Shown: piece after piece, positions 10,851 to 23,612 of the stretch | How the letters are laid out: the number at the start of each line of letters is the position of its first letter | Numbering within the stretch: the stretch's first letter is position 1 | Source: Cephalotus follicularis | Lineage: Eukaryota > Streptophyta > Magnoliopsida > Oxalidales > Cephalotaceae | Direction: 5' to 3' | Assembly: GCA_001972305.1 (NCBI GenBank) | Contig: BDDD01000903.1 | Span: 216,501 to 280,500, forward strand | DNA length: 64,000 nucleotides | Translations under genes and position numbers: made by a program | The notes under the pieces: model-generated | What the model saw: the letters and a program-made list of their open reading frames with translations, nothing else | The model's database searches: none | What the model was told of the DNA's origin: nothing

Positions 10851-13800
10851 ATGGTAGGGTCTACACCTTATCTAAAGATGATGTGCCAGAATCTACTACT
10901 GTTGTGGGAGGTACTATTTATATATATGGCATACTAACTCATGTATTGATTGACCCTGGTGTGACACATTCATTTATTGCATCGGAACTTGCTCGCAATT
11001 TGCATGGTATTACTTCTAGATTACCTTATGTATTGGATGTGAGTACTCCTGCGAGTACTTGTCTTCTATCTGATACTATTTTGAAAGATTGTGAAATCAC
11101 GGTAGGTGGGATTCAGTTATCTGCTGACTTGATAGTGTTACCTATCCAAGATTTTGATGTAATCTTGGGGATGGACTTGTTGTATGCTCATCATGCTTGT
11201 GTTGATTGCTATAACAAGATGATGACATTTTATCTGCAAGATGGGATTGAGTGCAAGTTTATCGGGGAGAAGAATGTTTCTGCTCCGATCATTTCATATA
11301 CTCAAGCGCAGAAGTATCTCAAGCAAGGATGTGAAGGCTATTTGGCGTATGTGATTGATCATACAAAAGGTACGCCTAGTATTTAACAAGTGCCTGTTGT
11401 ATGTGAATTTCCTGATGTATTTCCAGATGAACTCACTTCGTTGCCACCGGAGAGAGATATAGAGTTCAGTATTGAACTATTGCCTAGGACTGCTCATATA
11501 TCTAAAGCTCCATACCGAATGGCTCCTGCTGAACCGAAGTAGTTGAGGATTCAATTACATGTTTACCTTGATAAGGGCTTTATCAGACCGAGTGTATCAC
11601 CTTGGGGAGCACCGGTTCTCTTTGTGAAAAAGAAGGATGGATCGATGCGGCTATGCATTAACTACCGGCTGCTAAATCAGGTGACTGTGAAGAACAAGTA
11701 TACTCTGCCACATATTGAGGAGTTCTTCGACCAATTGCAAGGCTCAACTGTATTCTCCAAACTTGACCTAAGAACAGGTTATCATCAGTTGAGGATCCGA
11801 GAAGGTGATGTGGGGAAGACTGCATTTCAAACCAGATATGGGCACTACGAATTTCTGATATTGCTATTTGGTTGGACAAATGCTCCTGCAGCCTTTATGT
11901 GTATGATGAACAAAGTGTTCCAACCCTATCTTGACCAGTTTGTCGCTATATTCCTAGAAGACATCCTGATTTATTCGAACAGCATTGAGGAACACATGCA
12001 ACACTTGAGAATTATACTGCAGACACTACGAAAGGAACAGCTATATGCCAGATTCAGCAAGTACGAATTTTGGCTGGATCATGTGAGTTTCCTAGGTCAC
12101 ATAGTGTGGAGTGAAGGATTGTCGGTGGATCCTTCGAAGATAGAAAGTATAGTTGATTGGCCCCAACCGAGGAACGTTACTAAGGTCCGTAGTTTCTTGG
12201 GATTGGCTGGTTACTACCGTAGGTTCATCAAAGGGTTTTCGAAGCTTGCTGCACCTTTGACACAGTTGACTAAGAAGAAGTCAAGTTTTGCGTGGGATGA
12301 TTCCTGTGAGGAAAGTTTCCAGGAGTTGAAGAGTCGGTTGATTTTGGCTCCAGTGTTGGCATTATCGGAGGGTAATGAGGGTTTCACTGTCTATACTGAT
12401 GCTTCTGGGAAAGGTTTGGGATGCGTACTTATGCAACATGGCAGGGTAATTGCATACGCGTCAAGGAAGTTAAAGCCGTACGAGGAAAATTATCCCGTAC
12501 ACGATCTTGAGTTGGCAGCCATAGTGTTTGCTTTACAGAAATGGAGGCATTACCTCTATGGTGCTCAGTTTGAGATCTTTACTGACCATAAAAGTTTAAA
12601 GTATTTGTTTTCCCAGAAGGAGCTCAACATGAGACATAGGCGATGGGTAGAATTGTTTAATGACTACAACTGTAACATCCAATACCACCCAGGAAAGGCG
12701 AATGTAGTGGCAGATGCGCTTAGTCGCAAGGATATGATTACTGGAGGAATGGTTTCATAGTGGAAGCTATTGGAGGAATTTCAGAGATGGAATCCGTTCA
12801 TGGTTTCCCATGGAGTTATAGTGGCAAGTCTGAGAGCACAACCGGAACTTCTGGAACGAATTCTGACTGCTCAGTACAGTGATTCTGAACTATGGAGCAT
12901 TCATGAGAACCTAGACACTGATTCTAAATTCTCCATTCATACTGATGCCATACTGAGGTTCCGAGGAAGGATATGTGTTCCGAATGACGAGAGCATCAGG
13001 AATGAGTTACTGCAACAAGCTAACAAGTTCAAATACAGTGTTCACCCGGGAAGTACCAAGATGTGGCACGACCTGAAAAAGAACTACTGGTGGAGTGGTA
13101 TGAAAAGAGAGATTGCCGAATACGTAGCAAGATGTTTGCCCTGTCAGAGAGTGAAGGCTGAACATCATAAACCTGCAGGACTGCTATAATCGCTATCAGA
13201 GGTTGAATGGAAATGGGAGCATGTGACCATGGACTTCGTATCGGGATTACCGAGCTCACGAAGCTAGCATGAAGCAGTGTGGGTAGTAGTGGACAGACTT
13301 ACCAAGTCTGCTCACTTTCTTCCGATGAATATGACGTATTCTATCGAGAAACTTGCTCGATTATATATCCGGGAGATAGTGAGATTGCATGGGGTGACGG
13401 TCAGTATTGTTTATGATTGAGATGCTAGATTCACTTCCAGGTTCTGGAAGAAGTTCCAAGCAGCTATGGGAACAACCTTGAACTTCAGCACTGCATTCCA
13501 CCCACAGACTGACGGACAGTCTGAGTGTACTATTCAGACTCTGGAGGATATGCTACGGGCTTGCATGATTGACTTTGCCGGGAGTTGGGAGGATCATCCG
13601 GCACTGATTGAGTTCTCCTACAACAACAGTTTCCACACCAGCATTGGAATGGCTCCCTATGAAGCTTTGTATGGAAGGAAGTGCAGATCACCTATTTGTT
13701 GGGACGAGGTAATTGAGAGACAAGTGCTGGGACCAGACTTGGTACAAAAGACGACTGATAAGGTGGAAATAATCAAGAAGAGACTGCTAGCTGCACAAAG

Positions 13801-14188
13801 TCGGCAGAAGAGTTACGCCGATAGCAAGAGAAGGAAGCTGGAATTCGAGAAGGGGGATCATGTTTTCCTGAAGATCTCGCCTTCGAAAGGGATACACCGT
13901 TTTTGCCTCAAAGGGAAGTTGGCACCGAGGTATATTGGACCTTACGAGATACTGGAAAGAGTGGGGGATGTAGCATCTCACATATTGAGCTACGACCCTG
14001 GATTCATCAGTCCTAGATTGTCTTATGAAGAGAGGCCGACAAGGATAGTGGATCGAACGGAGAAGGTGCTAAGGAATAAGGCTATTCATATGGTAAAAGT
14101 ACTGTGGCGTTTTCACGGAGCAAAGGAGGCTACGTGGGAGCATGAGGACGAAATGATGGAGACATTTCCCCACTTGTTCGGGATGTAA
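10691..14188 (+). pseudogene. RT-A pol (protease, RT, RNase H, integrase, chromodomain), degraded
   Basis: The protease lies at about 10890-11200 (active-site region LIDPGVTHSF, then DVILGMD). RT lies at about 11570-12080. Its catalytic segment reads FLEDILIYS where RT-B has FLDD, so one catalytic Asp is Glu. RNase H is at about 12300-12740, ending in the conserved ADALSRK. The integrase zinc motif and core lie at about 13010-13700. The C-terminal chromodomain-like stretch is about 14035-14180 (PTRIVDRTEKVLRNKAIHMV). Stops occur at 11384, 11540, 12758 and 13187, and further ones at about 13200-13430. Bases near 13970-13985 lack a segment present in RT-B at about 23020-23100, a probable deletion. 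It cannot make a full polyprotein. Confidence 0.9.
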
Positions 14189-14216
14189 AGGCTAAATTCG
14201 AGGGTGAATTTTCCTT

Positions 14217-14229
14217 AAGGATGGGGGAA
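14217..14229 (+). other. RT-A polypurine tract
   Basis: A purine run (AAGGATGGGGGA) lies directly before the 3' LTR at 14230, the standard position for plus-strand DNA priming. Confidence 0.85.
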
Positions 14230-14385
14230 TCTAATAATCGCAATTTCGATTCATGTATTTTGTACCCAACGATGAATAAAATACACTTTTTGAGATGTTA
14301 TGTTGGTTACCTTTTAATAGAATGAAGTTGGAATAAAATTCTTAAATGAAAAAAAAACTAAAGAAATAATTTCTGGTGCCAAACC

Positions 14386-14545
14386 GCCGACGCCTGACTC
14401 CTTACCGTCGATGCTTTAAGCCCTGACACGTGCACAGAACGCACAGTTGAAGGCTAAGTTATGGCGCCAAACCGTCGACCTTTAAACGCCCAGCATCGAC
14501 GCTTAACGACGTATAAGCGTCGACTCCCATGATAGAACCGGCGAT
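14386..14545. repeat. Phased GCGTCGACGC array, RT-A 3' LTR (1)
   Basis: Cores start at 14386, 14407, 14474, 14495, 14519 and 14540 (spacings 21, 67, 21, 24, 21), identical in layout to the 5' LTR copy. Confidence 0.88.
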
Positions 14546-15496
14546 GCTTTAGACGTATTCTGCCGCAAAGATATGTGTCAGTTGGAATGGAATGGCAGAG
14601 TTGAAATGATGGTAACATGGGCATGTGTCGATAGACGTGTTGGCCATGCAAAAGATGCCTTACCAGCTGTTGATAGTGCCAGACCAAGGAGTCTTGCATG
14701 TCTCTTTTCACCTGTAACCTGCAAGACTTTTGGAAAGAGACAAAAAGAAAGGGGAAGAGTGCATGCATGAGGGAGAGAGAAATGTGCAATGAAGGATGGA
14801 GAAATCTGGAGAAATGAAGGACACACTGTTGACCTTTTTATACCAACTATGAAGAGCTATTTGAGTGTTAGAAAACATTGAGAGATTGGGAGATGACCTG
14901 GATAATTGTTGGAAGATTGCTAGAGGTTGAAGGAACTTGAAGTTCAAAGGGGGGAAAACTTGGAGCGCCACCTGGAATTGGTAAGTGATCCGAAATTGCT
15001 TGATGTTGTTAAGGTCGTTAGTAGTGTAATAGCCTGATGTTAGCATCACATTGCCACTGTTAACATGGTTATGAAGGATAAAGCATGGAAGAGAAGATTC
15101 AATGTTGTATTAGTTAGGAATTAGAAAGTTGAACTTAGAAGTTAATTATTAAGCTTCTGATTCAATTCCGTGATGTTGTCATGGTTAGATAACCATCTTA
15201 ACGTCCTTGATTCGTATCTAAAACCTATAGACATGCATTTATGTAGATTAATTCTTCAATTTTGGAAGATAGAAGGAAAGTGAAGAACTTTGGACATAGA
15301 GAGAGAAATCAATTTGATTTGATTTTGGGACTGCTTTAAAGGTAGGGGATTTTGACATGTTTCTGAACTTATAACATGTATAATGTGTAGTGATGGTTGA
15401 AACTCGATTGCATGTTGATTTGGACTGTGATTGAAAGGATTTTATGCATGCTCTGTTTTGATGTTGCTCCTGGAATTCAAAAAAAACGCCAGAAGC

Positions 15497-15633
15497 GCCG
15501 ACGCTTCATTTCAGACAGTTGACGCTTTGGTGCGAAAATGGCATATTAAAGCTTAGAATGTCGACGCTTAAGTCGTGTAGTGTCGACACTTAGTCATAAA
15601 CCGCCTACGCTCACACAGAAACTGTCGACGCTT
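15497..15633. repeat. Phased GCGTCGACGC array, RT-A 3' LTR (2)
   Basis: Cores start at 15497, 15518, 15560, 15582, 15603 and 15624 (spacings 21, 42, 22, 21, 21), matching the 5' LTR. Confidence 0.88.
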
Positions 15634-16751
15634 TAGAACAGTAAATGTAGAAATGTGTAAACTAATCGATTGAATTGTTTGTGGTTGTAATTATCCTTGA
15701 TCTGCTATATTGTAAATATCATTACTGTTATTTAATGAAATTTCTACTGTTATGGATACATATTCAAGGATTTTACCATCCTAATGCTTTAAGCATAAAT
15801 AATGATTTTTGACAGTTTTCTTATGTAAAATCTTAATGTCATACAAACTGCTATTTTCCTCTTAATAGAGACACTGTTGCTGTTTAGTTCTCACAAGAGA
15901 ACCACTGACTGAACTGTTATGTTTCCTCAAAATGAAAACTATTATAATATTGCATATTATAGATATATGTAATATTACTACTGAATTGATTGAATTGTTT
16001 GTCTATGCTATTGCCGTTAGTCGACTGATAGGAGACATCACTGGCTACGGAGGTGGTCCTATGTGCCAGGAGTTGGCTAGAGTACCCACCCAAACTGTCT
16101 GCAATTCAGATCTTGATTGTTAAACTGCCCGCTAATGCTGGTAGTAACTAACCTGATCTATCATCTTCGGAGTGAAGGGTGATAAAAAGGTAGTGCACAG
16201 TCGGTGCTAGGAGTTAGTGACATGTGACACCCAAACCACAGTACTGATTGATTCTACCCTTGTGCGGTATTCTTGCATTGTACTGTCTTTGGCCACTTGG
16301 CATGATTGCGTACATATTGGAATACTATACACATATATGTTATTTCATTAAAACTGTCATGCATATTTACATTTATAGATTCAATTACATGCGTTATCTT
16401 CCTACTTAGCCAAGTGAGGACAACGGCTAACCCCCTACAATTTCAGATTAAGTGAAGACATTTGGGGAGTTGCTGCTAAAGCGTGGAGAGTTTTTATCTA
16501 CTTATGGTCGTTATTTTTTTTATGTACTGAATTTGTATTGAACGGTTCACACTCCGTGTTGTTGTTTTACCTTTCCTTATGTATAAGGATAATTTTGATG
16601 GATTGTATAGGCATGTAGTATGGGCTGCATGCGAATGACTTTGTAATCCAGTTTTAAATGCTTCTGCTTATTTATGAAATGTTAGATTATTTACTTATTC
16701 CTGATATCACCACATATGTTGTCTAATGTTATGGAATAACGGCGTGTGACA

Positions 16752-18654
16752 CCTATAATTCGAATCATGGCTGCTGTTATGGTTGTGAATAGGTATATGT
16801 ATGCTGCTAACCATCTATACATACCTTATGTAACATGCAAACATAGTACTTGCTGATATTGGAGTTGAATAGTGGAGAGATGTTGTTAAATGTAAAAATG
16901 GAGGCTTAATGAACTATTGATGAGCTACTATTGGAGTAGTAATTTGTAACTGGATAATTAGTTAAACTTACTGATTAAATGTCTAAACCTTCGAGCATGC
17001 ATTGTATAGATCAATTCTGCTGAGATTGGAAGGTTAAGTTGGTGAAAGAGCTTTGGACATTAAAGAGAGAAATCAATCCAAATTGATTTCGGGATAGCGT
17101 TTAAGGTAGGGGTAATGACATGTCTTCGAAGATATAATATGCATATCATGTATGGTTAATTTTCTGTTTGATTGCATGTGTTGATTGAGTTAGTATTTGG
17201 AAATTGAATATACATACCCTGCTGCTGCCTGCCAATTTCTGGGCAAAGCAATCGACTGTTCTTCATGGCAGTCGACTACTCAATCGAACCAGTCGACTGT
17301 TAAGATCAAACAGTCGACTACTAAATTAAAACAGCCGACTGTTCTTTGGGACAACCGACTGTCCTGGGATAAATTCTGATATAGGTTCTATTTAGGCCTT
17401 AAATTTAATGTAATTAACCTGGCCTCCATATGGGATGACTGTAACAGTCAATTCTGGCCTTATATAATTATATTCCATAAATTAAACAACGTATGCACAT
17501 CTTGTGGAAGTTGTGCAAGAATGACTATGGTATGCTAATGACTTTATTGAATCCTCGAATTATTATTGTGCCTTATTAATCTGACGTATATGCTACTGTT
17601 ACAAATTGTACATACTAGTTGAGTGTTCATAAACACTATTGTTCCATTACTTTCAAAGGATTGAACCAACTAAGTGCTATATGCACAATTAATGATTTCA
17701 ACTATCATTTTCTAATGAAACCTAATGATTACTGTTTTCCTCCAATGTGAGGTATTGTTACTGTACTGAATATCGTTTTCCTCCTACGAGATGTACGATT
17801 ACTGAACTGTAATTGTTTCAAAGAAAACAACTTATATTGCATACTATTGATATATGTAATATTACTACTGAATTGATTGAATTGATTGTCTATGTTATTG
17901 CCGTTAGTCGAGTGATAGGAGACATCACTGGCTATGGAAGTGGTCCTATGTACCAGGAGTTGGCTAGAGTATCCACCCAAACTGTCTGCAATGCATATCT
18001 TGATTGTTAAACTGCCCGCTAATGCCGGTAGTAACTGACCTGATCTATCATCTTCGGAGTGAAGGGTGATAGATAGGTGGTGCACAGTTGGTGTTAGGAG
18101 TTAGCGACACGTGACACCCAAACCACCGTATTGATTGATTGTACCCTTGTGCGGTATTCTTGCATTGTACTGTCTGTGGCCACTTGGCATGATTGCTTAT
18201 ATATTGGAATATTTAAAAATGCTATTTTATATAAAATGTCATACATGTTGCATCTATGGATTCAATTATCATGCATTATTCCTACTTAGCCAAGTGAGGA
18301 CAACGGCTAACCCCTACAACTTCAGATTAAGCGATGACGCACGAGAGGTGCTGTTGGAGCTTTTGGAGAGTTGCTATTTCTGTTAAGGTTGTTACTCTTA
18401 TGTTGTCTTTTGTTTTGTAATGAACGATTCGCACTCCATTGTTGTTGTTGTACTTTCCTTATGTATAAGGATATTGTTGGATTGTACGAGCACGTAGTAT
18501 GGGCTGCGTGCGGATGACTTTTATTTTATAATCTGGTTTATGGAATGCTTTCGCTTATATATTTGAATTGTTATTTGGAATGCTGCATTATTTTTTACTT
18601 ATTCCTGATAACACCACATATGTTGTCTATGTAATGGAGTAACGGGGTGTGACA
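16752..18654 (+). repeat. RT-B 5' LTR, second part
   Basis: It resumes RT-B LTR sequence after the RT-A duplication (CCTAT 16752-16756). It aligns with 24175-26086 and ends GGGGTGTGACA at 18654. Confidence 0.92.
17249..17361. repeat. Phased ACAGTCGACTGT array, RT-B 5' LTR (2), six units
   Basis: Motifs start at 17249, 17269, 17290, 17311, 17332 and 17352 (spacings 20, 21, 21, 21, 20). Units read CAGTCGACTG or CAGTCGACTA, with CAGCCGACTG and CAACCGACTG variants. The 3' LTR has seven units here. Confidence 0.9.
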
Positions 18655-18657
18655 ACG

Positions 18658-18669
18658 TCGTATCAGAGC
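18658..18669 (+). other. RT-B primer-binding site (initiator Met-tRNA, one mismatch)
   Basis: TCGTATCAGAGC follows the LTR end after three bases. The second base is C where the tRNA-complementary sequence has G, so priming would be weakened. Confidence 0.88.
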
Positions 18670-18757
18670 ATATTCCATATATGCCAGCTGGGATAAGTTT
18701 CTCAGAAATTAAGTGAATTCTATCCTAATGATTATTTCATTCCATATAGGAAACCGA

Positions 18758-20040
18758 ATGGACCTACGAAGCGGTAGAAGAGGAAGGCGTACGGCCGACG
18801 AAGGAGTCAATGCACCGCCAGTGCACGAACATGATCCGCCAGCGAATGAAGGAGTGAATGTTCCTCCAGCGCATGACGAGAGGAGTAACTTTGACCGCAT
18901 GGCTTACCTCTTTCAACAACAGATGCAAGCTAATGCGGCGAACATGGAACAGATTCGGCAAATGTACGAGGCTAACTGGGCCTATCATCAGGCTCCTGAA
19001 GCTTGTCATACTGGTGGATTTGGCTGAGATCTGGAGAAGTTCATGAGACAGAATCCTCCGACATTCAATGGTGAGCTGAATGCTACTGTGGACGAGAAGT
19101 GGATTAAAGATTTGGAGACAATATTTGCTGGCCTGGAAGGTACTGATGAGCAAAAACTCAACTTTGTTGTATACCGCTTATGAGGTGAGGCTACCTATTG
19201 GTGGGAAAGGACTGAAGCAAAGTGGGAATCTCGTGGACGTGACAGGACTTGGGATAGATTTCAGTCTGAGTTCCTTACAGCTTATGTGCCACAGATAGAA
19301 CGTGACCGGAGGGAGACCTAACTGATGGAGTTACGTCAAGGGGATATGATGGTAGCTCAGTACCAGTCTAGATTTGTGGAGCTGGCAAGTCATACATCTT
19401 ATCTTGTGGAGGGTGAATCACGGATGATCCGAAGGTTCCTAAAAGGCCTTCAACCTGACATCAGATCTAAACTATTGATGTTGCAGCTAACCTCTTTTGT
19501 AGATATTGCTGAGAGGGCGATGATTCTGGAAGCAGATGCGAATGAAATGAGAGCAGAGCGGTCTCGTACTAATCAATCAAGGGCCGCACAGTCACTCGGG
19601 CATAGGAGTAATAATCCTGCTAAGTCAAAAAAGTTTGACAACAAAGGTCAAGGAGGTTCTCGACGCTGAAATTCACGATCAAGGACTCCTAACCGAAGTG
19701 GTCAACAGAATTCAGGTGGATGTACTTTTTATGGTCGCCAGAACCATGATGAGACCGAGTGCTGGAAAAAGCTGGGGAAATGCTTGAGGTGTGGTTCACA
19801 AGAACATATGAATCAAGCACGCGGCCAACAAGGAAGTGCTAGATCAAGTGGTAGTGTTGCGACTGCTCAACCACGGAAGGATACCGGGAAGGGGATTGTG
19901 AAAGGTAGGGTCTACACCTTATCTAAAGATGATGTGCCAGAATCTACTACTGTTGTGGGAGGTACTATTTATATATCTGGCATACTAGCTGATGTACTGA
20001 TTGACCCTGTTGCGACACATTCATTGCATCTGAATTTGCT
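18758..20040 (+). pseudogene. RT-B gag and start of protease, degraded
   Basis: It begins at ATG 18758 (MDLRSGRRGRR), 104 codons before a TGA at 19025 where RT-A has Arg (CGA). Further stops interrupt the capsid at about 19182 (TGA, Trp in RT-A), 19319 (TAA) and 19667 (TGA). The capsid core has LRQGDMMVAQYQ at about 19330. The zinc-knuckle region (about 19715-19815) has CTFYGRQNHDETEC, with the second zinc Cys replaced by Tyr. The second knuckle has lost about ten codons compared with RT-A. The protease active-site region reads IDPVATHS, with Val where the family has Gly, followed by a frameshift near 20030. Confidence 0.87.
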
Positions 20041-20046
20041 CGTAAT

Positions 20047-23000
20047 TTGCATGGTATTACTTCTAGATTACCATATGTATTGGAGGTGAGTACTCCTGCG
20101 GGTACTTGTCTTCTATCTGACAGTATAATGAATGATTATGAGATCACGGTAGCAGGGATTCAGTTATCTGCTGACTTGATAGTATTACCTATCCGGGATT
20201 TTGATGTAATCTTGGGGATGGACTGGCTATATACTCATCATACTTGTGTTGATTGCTACAATAAGATGATGACTTTTTACCTTCAAGATGGGACTGAATG
20301 CAAGTTTATCGGGGAGAAGAATGTTTCTGCTTCGATCATTTCATATACTCGAGCACAGAAGTATCTCGAGCAAGGATGCGAAGGCTATTTGGCGTATGTG
20401 ATTGATCATACGAAAGGTACGCCTAGTATTGAACAAGTGCCTGTTGTATGTAAATTTCCTGATGAATTTCTAGATGAACTCACTTCGTTGCCACCAGAGA
20501 GAGATATAGAGTTCAGTATTGAACTATTTCCTGGAACTGCTCCTATATCCAAAGCACCGTACCGAATGGCTCCTGCCGAACTGAAGGAGTTGAAGATTCA
20601 ATTGCAGGATTACCTTGATAAGGGCTTCATCAGGCCGAGTGTATCACTGTGGGGAGCACCGGTTCTGTTTGTGAAAAAGAAGGATGGATCGATGCGGTTA
20701 TGCATTGATTACAGGCTGCTAAATCAAGTAACGGTGAAGAACAAGTATCCTCTGCCACATATTGAGGAGTTGTTCGACCAATTGCAAGGCTCAACTGTAT
20801 TCTCCAAACTTGACCTAAGAATAGGTTATCATCAGTTGAGGATCAGAGAGGGCGATGTGGAGAAGACCGCATTTCGAACTAGATATGGGCATTACGAAAT
20901 CCTGATACTGCCGTTTGGTTTGACAAATGCTCCTGCAGCCTTTATGTGTCTGATGAACAAAGTGTTCCAAGCCTATCTTGACCAGTTTGTCGCTATATTC
21001 CTAGATGACATCCTGATTTATTCAAAGAGCATTGAGGAACACATGCAACACTTGAGAATTGTACTGCAGACACTACGGAAAGAACAACTATACGCCAAAT
21101 TCAGCAAGTGTGAATTTTGTCTGGATCATGTGACTTTCCTATGTCACATAGTATCGAGTGAAGGATTGTCGGAGGATCCTTCGAAGATAGAAAGTATTGT
21201 TGATTGGCCCCAACCGAGGAACGTTATCGAGGTTCGTAGTTTCTTGGGATTGGCTGGCTACTACCGAAGGTTCATGAAAGGGTTTTCGAAGCTTGTTGCA
21301 CCTTTGACACAGTTGACTCAGAAGAAGTCAAGTTTTGTATGGGATGATTCTTCTGAGGCAAGTTTCCAAGAGTTGAAGAGTCGGTTGATTTCGGCTCCAG
21401 TGTTGGCATTACCGAAAGGTAATGAGGGTTTCACCTTCTGTACTGATGCTTCTGGGAAAGGATTGGGATGCGTTCTTATGCAACATGGTAGAGTTATTGC
21501 ATACGCATCAAGGAAATTAAAGCCGTACGAAGAAAATTATCCCGTACACGATCTTGAGTTGGCAGCCATAATGTTTGCTTTGCAGAAATGGAGGCACTAC
21601 CTCTATGGTGCTCAATTTGAGATTTTTACTGACCACAAAAGTTTAAAGTATTTGCTTTCCCAGAAGGAGCTCAACATGAGACAGAGACGATGGGTGGACT
21701 TCTTTAATGATTACAACTGTAACATCCAATACCACCCAGGAAAGGCGAATGTAGTGGCAGATGCGCTGAGTCGCAAGGCAATGATTGCCGGAGCAATGGT
21801 TTTACAGTGGAGGCTATTGGGGGAATTTCAGAGATGGAATCCGTTCGTAGTTTCCCGATGGGTTATTGTGGCAAGTCTGAGGGCACAACCAGAACTTCTG
21901 GAGCGTATTCTGACTGGTCAATATAGTGATTCTGAGTTATGGAATATTCGTGAGAACCTAGACACTAATTCTGAGTTCTCCATTCATACTGATGGCATAT
22001 TAAGGTTCCGAGGAAGGATAAGTGTTCCGGATGACGAGAGCATCAAGAATGAACTACTGCAACAAGCCCACAAGTCAAAATACAGTGTTCACCCAGGGAG
22101 TTCCAAGATGTGGCACGACCTGACAAGAGACTACTGGTGGAATGGCTTGAAAAGAGAGATTGTTGAATACTTAGCAAGATGTTTGACCTGTCAGAGAGTG
22201 AAAGCTAAACATCAAAGACATGCAGGACTGCTACAATCATTACCAGTGGTTGAGTGGAAATGGGAGCATGTGACCACGGACTTTGTGTCAGGATTACCGA
22301 GGTCACGGAATCAGAATGAAGCAGTGTGGGTAGTAGTGGATAGACTCACTAAGTCTCCTCACTTCCTTCCGATGAACATGACGTATTCTATCGAGAAGCT
22401 TGCTCGATTGTATATCTGGGAGATAGTGAGATTGCAAGGGGTGCCTGTCAGTATTGTTTGTGACCGAGATGCTAGATTTACTTCAAGGTTCTGGAAGAAG
22501 TTCCAAGCAGCAATGGGAAAAACCTTGAAATTTAGCACTGCATTCCACCTACAGACCTACGGATAGTCCGAGCGTACCATTCAGACTCTAGAGGATATGC
22601 TACGGGCTTGCATGATTGATTTTGCTGGAAGTTGTGAGGATCATCTGGCACTGATTGAGTTCTCCTACAACAATAGTATTCACACCAGCATTGGAATGGC
22701 TCCTTATGAAGCTTTGTATGGGAGAAAGTACAGATCACCTATTTGTTGGGACGAGGTAGGTGAGAGACAAGTGATAGGACCAGACTTGGTACAAGAGACT
22801 ACTGCTAAAGTGGAAATAATCAAGAAGAGACTGCTAGCTGCACAAAGTCGACAGAAGAGTTACGCCGATAGTAAGAGGAGAAAGCTCGAGTTCGAGAAGG
22901 GGGATCATGTTTTCCTGAAGATCTCGCCTTCGAATGGGATAATCCGTTTTGGCATCAAGGGAAAGTTGGCTCCAAGGTATATTGGACCTTACGAGATACT

Positions 23001-23319
23001 GGAAAGAGTGGGGGATGTAGCATATCAGATTGCACTACCGCCTAGTTTATCGGATGTGCATAACTTATTTCATGTCTCCATGTTACAGAAATACATACCT
23101 GACCCATCTCATATATTGAGCTACGACCCTGGATTCAGCAGTCCTAGATTGTCCTATGAAGAGAGGCCGACGAGGATCGTGGATCGAATGGAAAAGGTGC
23201 TAAGCAATAAGACTATTCCTATGGTGAAAGTGTTGTGGCATTTTCACGGAGCAAAGGAAGCCACGTGGGAGCGTGAGGACGAAATGATGGAGGCATTTCC
23301 CCACTTGTTCGGAATGTAA
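20047..23319 (+). pseudogene. RT-B pol (protease end, RT, RNase H, integrase, chromodomain), nearly intact
   Basis: This is the best-preserved coding stretch of the window. The first 839 codons (20047-22566) are open. They cover the protease tail ([10 protein letters not shown]), RT (about 20590-21190, with the intact catalytic FLDDILIYS), RNase H (about 21420-21770, with TDASGKGLG and ending ADALSRK), the integrase HHCC zinc region (about 22040-22210) and the start of the integrase core (TDFVSGLP and CDRDARFTS, giving two catalytic Asp). A single TAG at 22564, where RT-A has CAG, ends the frame. Reading resumes in the same frame to 23319 with the third catalytic Glu segment and a chromodomain-like tail (from about 23160, RPTRIVDRMEKVL). 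Confidence 0.92.
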
Positions 23320-23345
23320 GGGCTAAATTCGAGGACGAATTCTCT

Positions 23346-23360
23346 TTAAGGAGGGGGGAA
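23346..23360 (+). other. RT-B polypurine tract
   Basis: A purine-rich run (TTAAGGAGGGGGGAA) directly abuts the 3' LTR start at 23361. Confidence 0.9.
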
Positions 23361-23533
23361 TGTAATAACCGCAATTTCAATTACTGTATATTGCTCCAAA
23401 TTTTAAATAAAATATACATTTTAATTGAGATTATTTGTCCAATTATCATAATAATTGTGATTAGTGAATGTTTGGGTTGGATGGAGATACAATTGGTAAA
23501 AACAAACTTAAGGAACCCCGAAATCAGCTCAAA

Positions 23534-23612
23534 CAGCCCACTGTCACAGGGTAACAGTCGACTGTCTGATGGGTGGTGTGACAGTCGACTACCTATTAAA
23601 GACAGTCGACTG
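23534..23612. repeat. Phased ACAGTCGACTGT array, RT-B 3' LTR (1)
   Basis: Motifs start at 23534, 23555, 23582 and 23603 (spacings 21, 27, 21), the same layout as at 6440-6518. Two units here keep CG where the 5' copy has decayed to TG. Confidence 0.87.

Larger units (their letters stand above)
7070..16751 (+). mobile_element. RT-A: Ty3/gypsy chromovirus nested in RT-B 5' LTR
   Basis: The 5' LTR is 7070-9586 (2517 bp), the interior is 9587-14229 and the 3' LTR is 14230-16751 (2522 bp). LTRs start TGTAATAACC (decayed to TCTAATAATC in the 3' copy) and end GTGTGACA. Target duplications are CCTCT (7065-7069) and CCTAT (16752-16756). The empty site CCTCT is visible in the RT-B 3' LTR at 24170-24174, proving this element is younger than RT-B. 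The PBS at 9590-9601 is a perfect TGGTATCAGAGC. The proteins are close relatives of those of RT-B, but every gene carries stops. Confidence 0.93.
14230..16751 (+). repeat. RT-A 3' LTR
   Basis: It is 2522 bp and nearly collinear with the 5' LTR. It ends GGCGTGTGACA at 16751 and is followed by the duplication CCTAT, then RT-B LTR sequence. Most differences from the 5' LTR seen by eye are single transitions. Confidence 0.9.
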
